Origin: Drosophila miranda
Lineage: Eukaryota > Arthropoda > Insecta > Diptera > Drosophilidae
Length of the DNA: 64,000 nt
Direction: 5' to 3'
NCBI RefSeq assembly: GCF_003369915.1
Contig: NW_022881614.1
Span: forward strand, 17,710,336 to 17,774,335
Shown: in pieces, positions 63,609 through 64,000 of the stretch
How the letters are laid out: each line of letters opens with the position of its first letter
Position numbering within the stretch: the first letter of the stretch is position 1
Made by a program: the position numbers and the translations under genes
The notes under the pieces: generated by a model
Databases searched by the model: none
The model's input: the letters and a program-made list of their open reading frames with translations, nothing else
What the model was told of the DNA's origin: nothing

Positions 63609-64000
63609 CTCCCTTCCTACTTCGGGGTGGGGCGCGGTGAAATGCGCACCAAATTCCCGCTGATGCATACGCGGAAGCGTTGGCCGTCGTGGTGTTCTAA
63701 GCTGCGGATCCGGCTGCGCCCGTGACGCGCCTCGTGTTCATCCTGAAGGCCGAGGTTCCGGAGCCGTCCCAGACTGCCGTCGCGGATCCGTAGCGGAGTG
63801 GTGTCGTCCTCTCCTAGGAGCTGTACCTCGTCGTCGCTTGTTGTGTCGTTGTCCGACGCGGGGATGATCTCCCTCTCGGGCCCGGGTGGGGTGATGGGCC
63901 GTGGATGGGCGAGCAGCAGTTGCAGGGTCCTGTCGGCGTCCTTCCAGGTGGTCCAAGGTGCCACGTCAACCGCGATGTTGGCTGGAGTGTTCTTCTGGCA
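63609..64000 (-). pseudogene. int3 start: polypurine tract and ORF3 C-terminus (cut by window end)
   Basis: Polypurine tract at 63609-63623, then the ORF3 C-terminal region open on the minus strand from 63964 down to 63617. It carries the same ~570-bp deletion near 63731 as int2. Continues past the window. Confidence 0.75.

Larger units (their letters stand above)
44864..64000 (-). mobile_element. Ty3/gypsy-type LTR retrotransposon chain (LTR-int-LTR-int-LTR-int)
   Basis: Three LTRs alternate with two complete internal regions and the start of a third. All are minus strand, with single shared LTRs between them. PBS (tRNA-Lys) and polypurine tract are both correctly placed. gag, aspartic protease and integrase remnants put it in Ty3/gypsy. 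Long LTRs, a Lys primer and a SAP-like gag start suggest the Osvaldo/Ulysses lineage (by recall, unverified). Reverse transcriptase is missing throughout. It continues beyond the window. Confidence 0.82.

Overview
This looks like repeat-dense heterochromatin from a drosophilid fly. The evidence is fly-type non-LTR retrotransposons (one CR1-like, one LOA-like with an RNase H domain), a Ty3/gypsy-type LTR element primed by tRNA-Lys, and a ~1.0-1.1 kb element carrying a (GTCY)n microsatellite and internal ~150-bp repeats, as in the mini-me/DINE-1/ISY Helitron-like family. That last element and the amplified gene-like unit recall Y or neo-Y material of the obscura group (D. miranda is an example). 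This placement is inference and cannot be proven from the window. No rRNA, tRNA, CRISPR or single-copy housekeeping gene was found.

Layout. (1) 1-910: non-repetitive left flank with no supported gene. (2) 911-44863: a tandem array of at least 11 copies of a ~1.49-kb unit, all in one orientation. Each full unit has, on the minus strand, a TATA/initiator-like promoter, a 106-codon coiled-coil-like ORF ('ORF B') behind a splice-acceptor-like site, and a second ORF of ~97-119 codons ('ORF A'). I do not recognise either protein. Most copies are still open. (3) Two adjacent units carry the same 10-11-kb compound insertion at the same base (6563-17818 and 19304-29261): a minus-strand CR1-like LINE interrupted by a minus-strand LOA-like LINE. 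Insert and unit were therefore duplicated together. Copy A later gained a 5'-truncated plus-strand LINE fragment, and each copy has its own deletions. (4) 30663-36877: six head-to-tail copies of the mini-me/DINE-1-like element, a young satellite made from a transposon. A solitary copy lies at 39850-40935.

(5) 44864-64000: the array is cut by a minus-strand LTR retrotransposon present as a head-to-tail chain sharing LTRs: LTR1-int1-LTR2-int2-LTR3-int3, running off the window. LTRs are ~1.40-1.46 kb (TG...CA). The PBS matches tRNA-Lys, and a polypurine tract abuts the LTRs. Internal regions keep gag (SAP-like N-terminus, CCHC), an aspartic protease, the integrase C-terminus and a third proline-rich/acidic ORF, but reverse transcriptase, RNase H and the integrase core are missing, so the chain is non-autonomous. 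int1 has its gag-protease block inverted. LTR3 contains another mini-me/DINE-1-like insertion.

No gene cooperation can be inferred. The main story is structural: unequal exchange has amplified a gene-like unit, its embedded LINE nest, a Helitron-like element and an LTR element within 64 kb.
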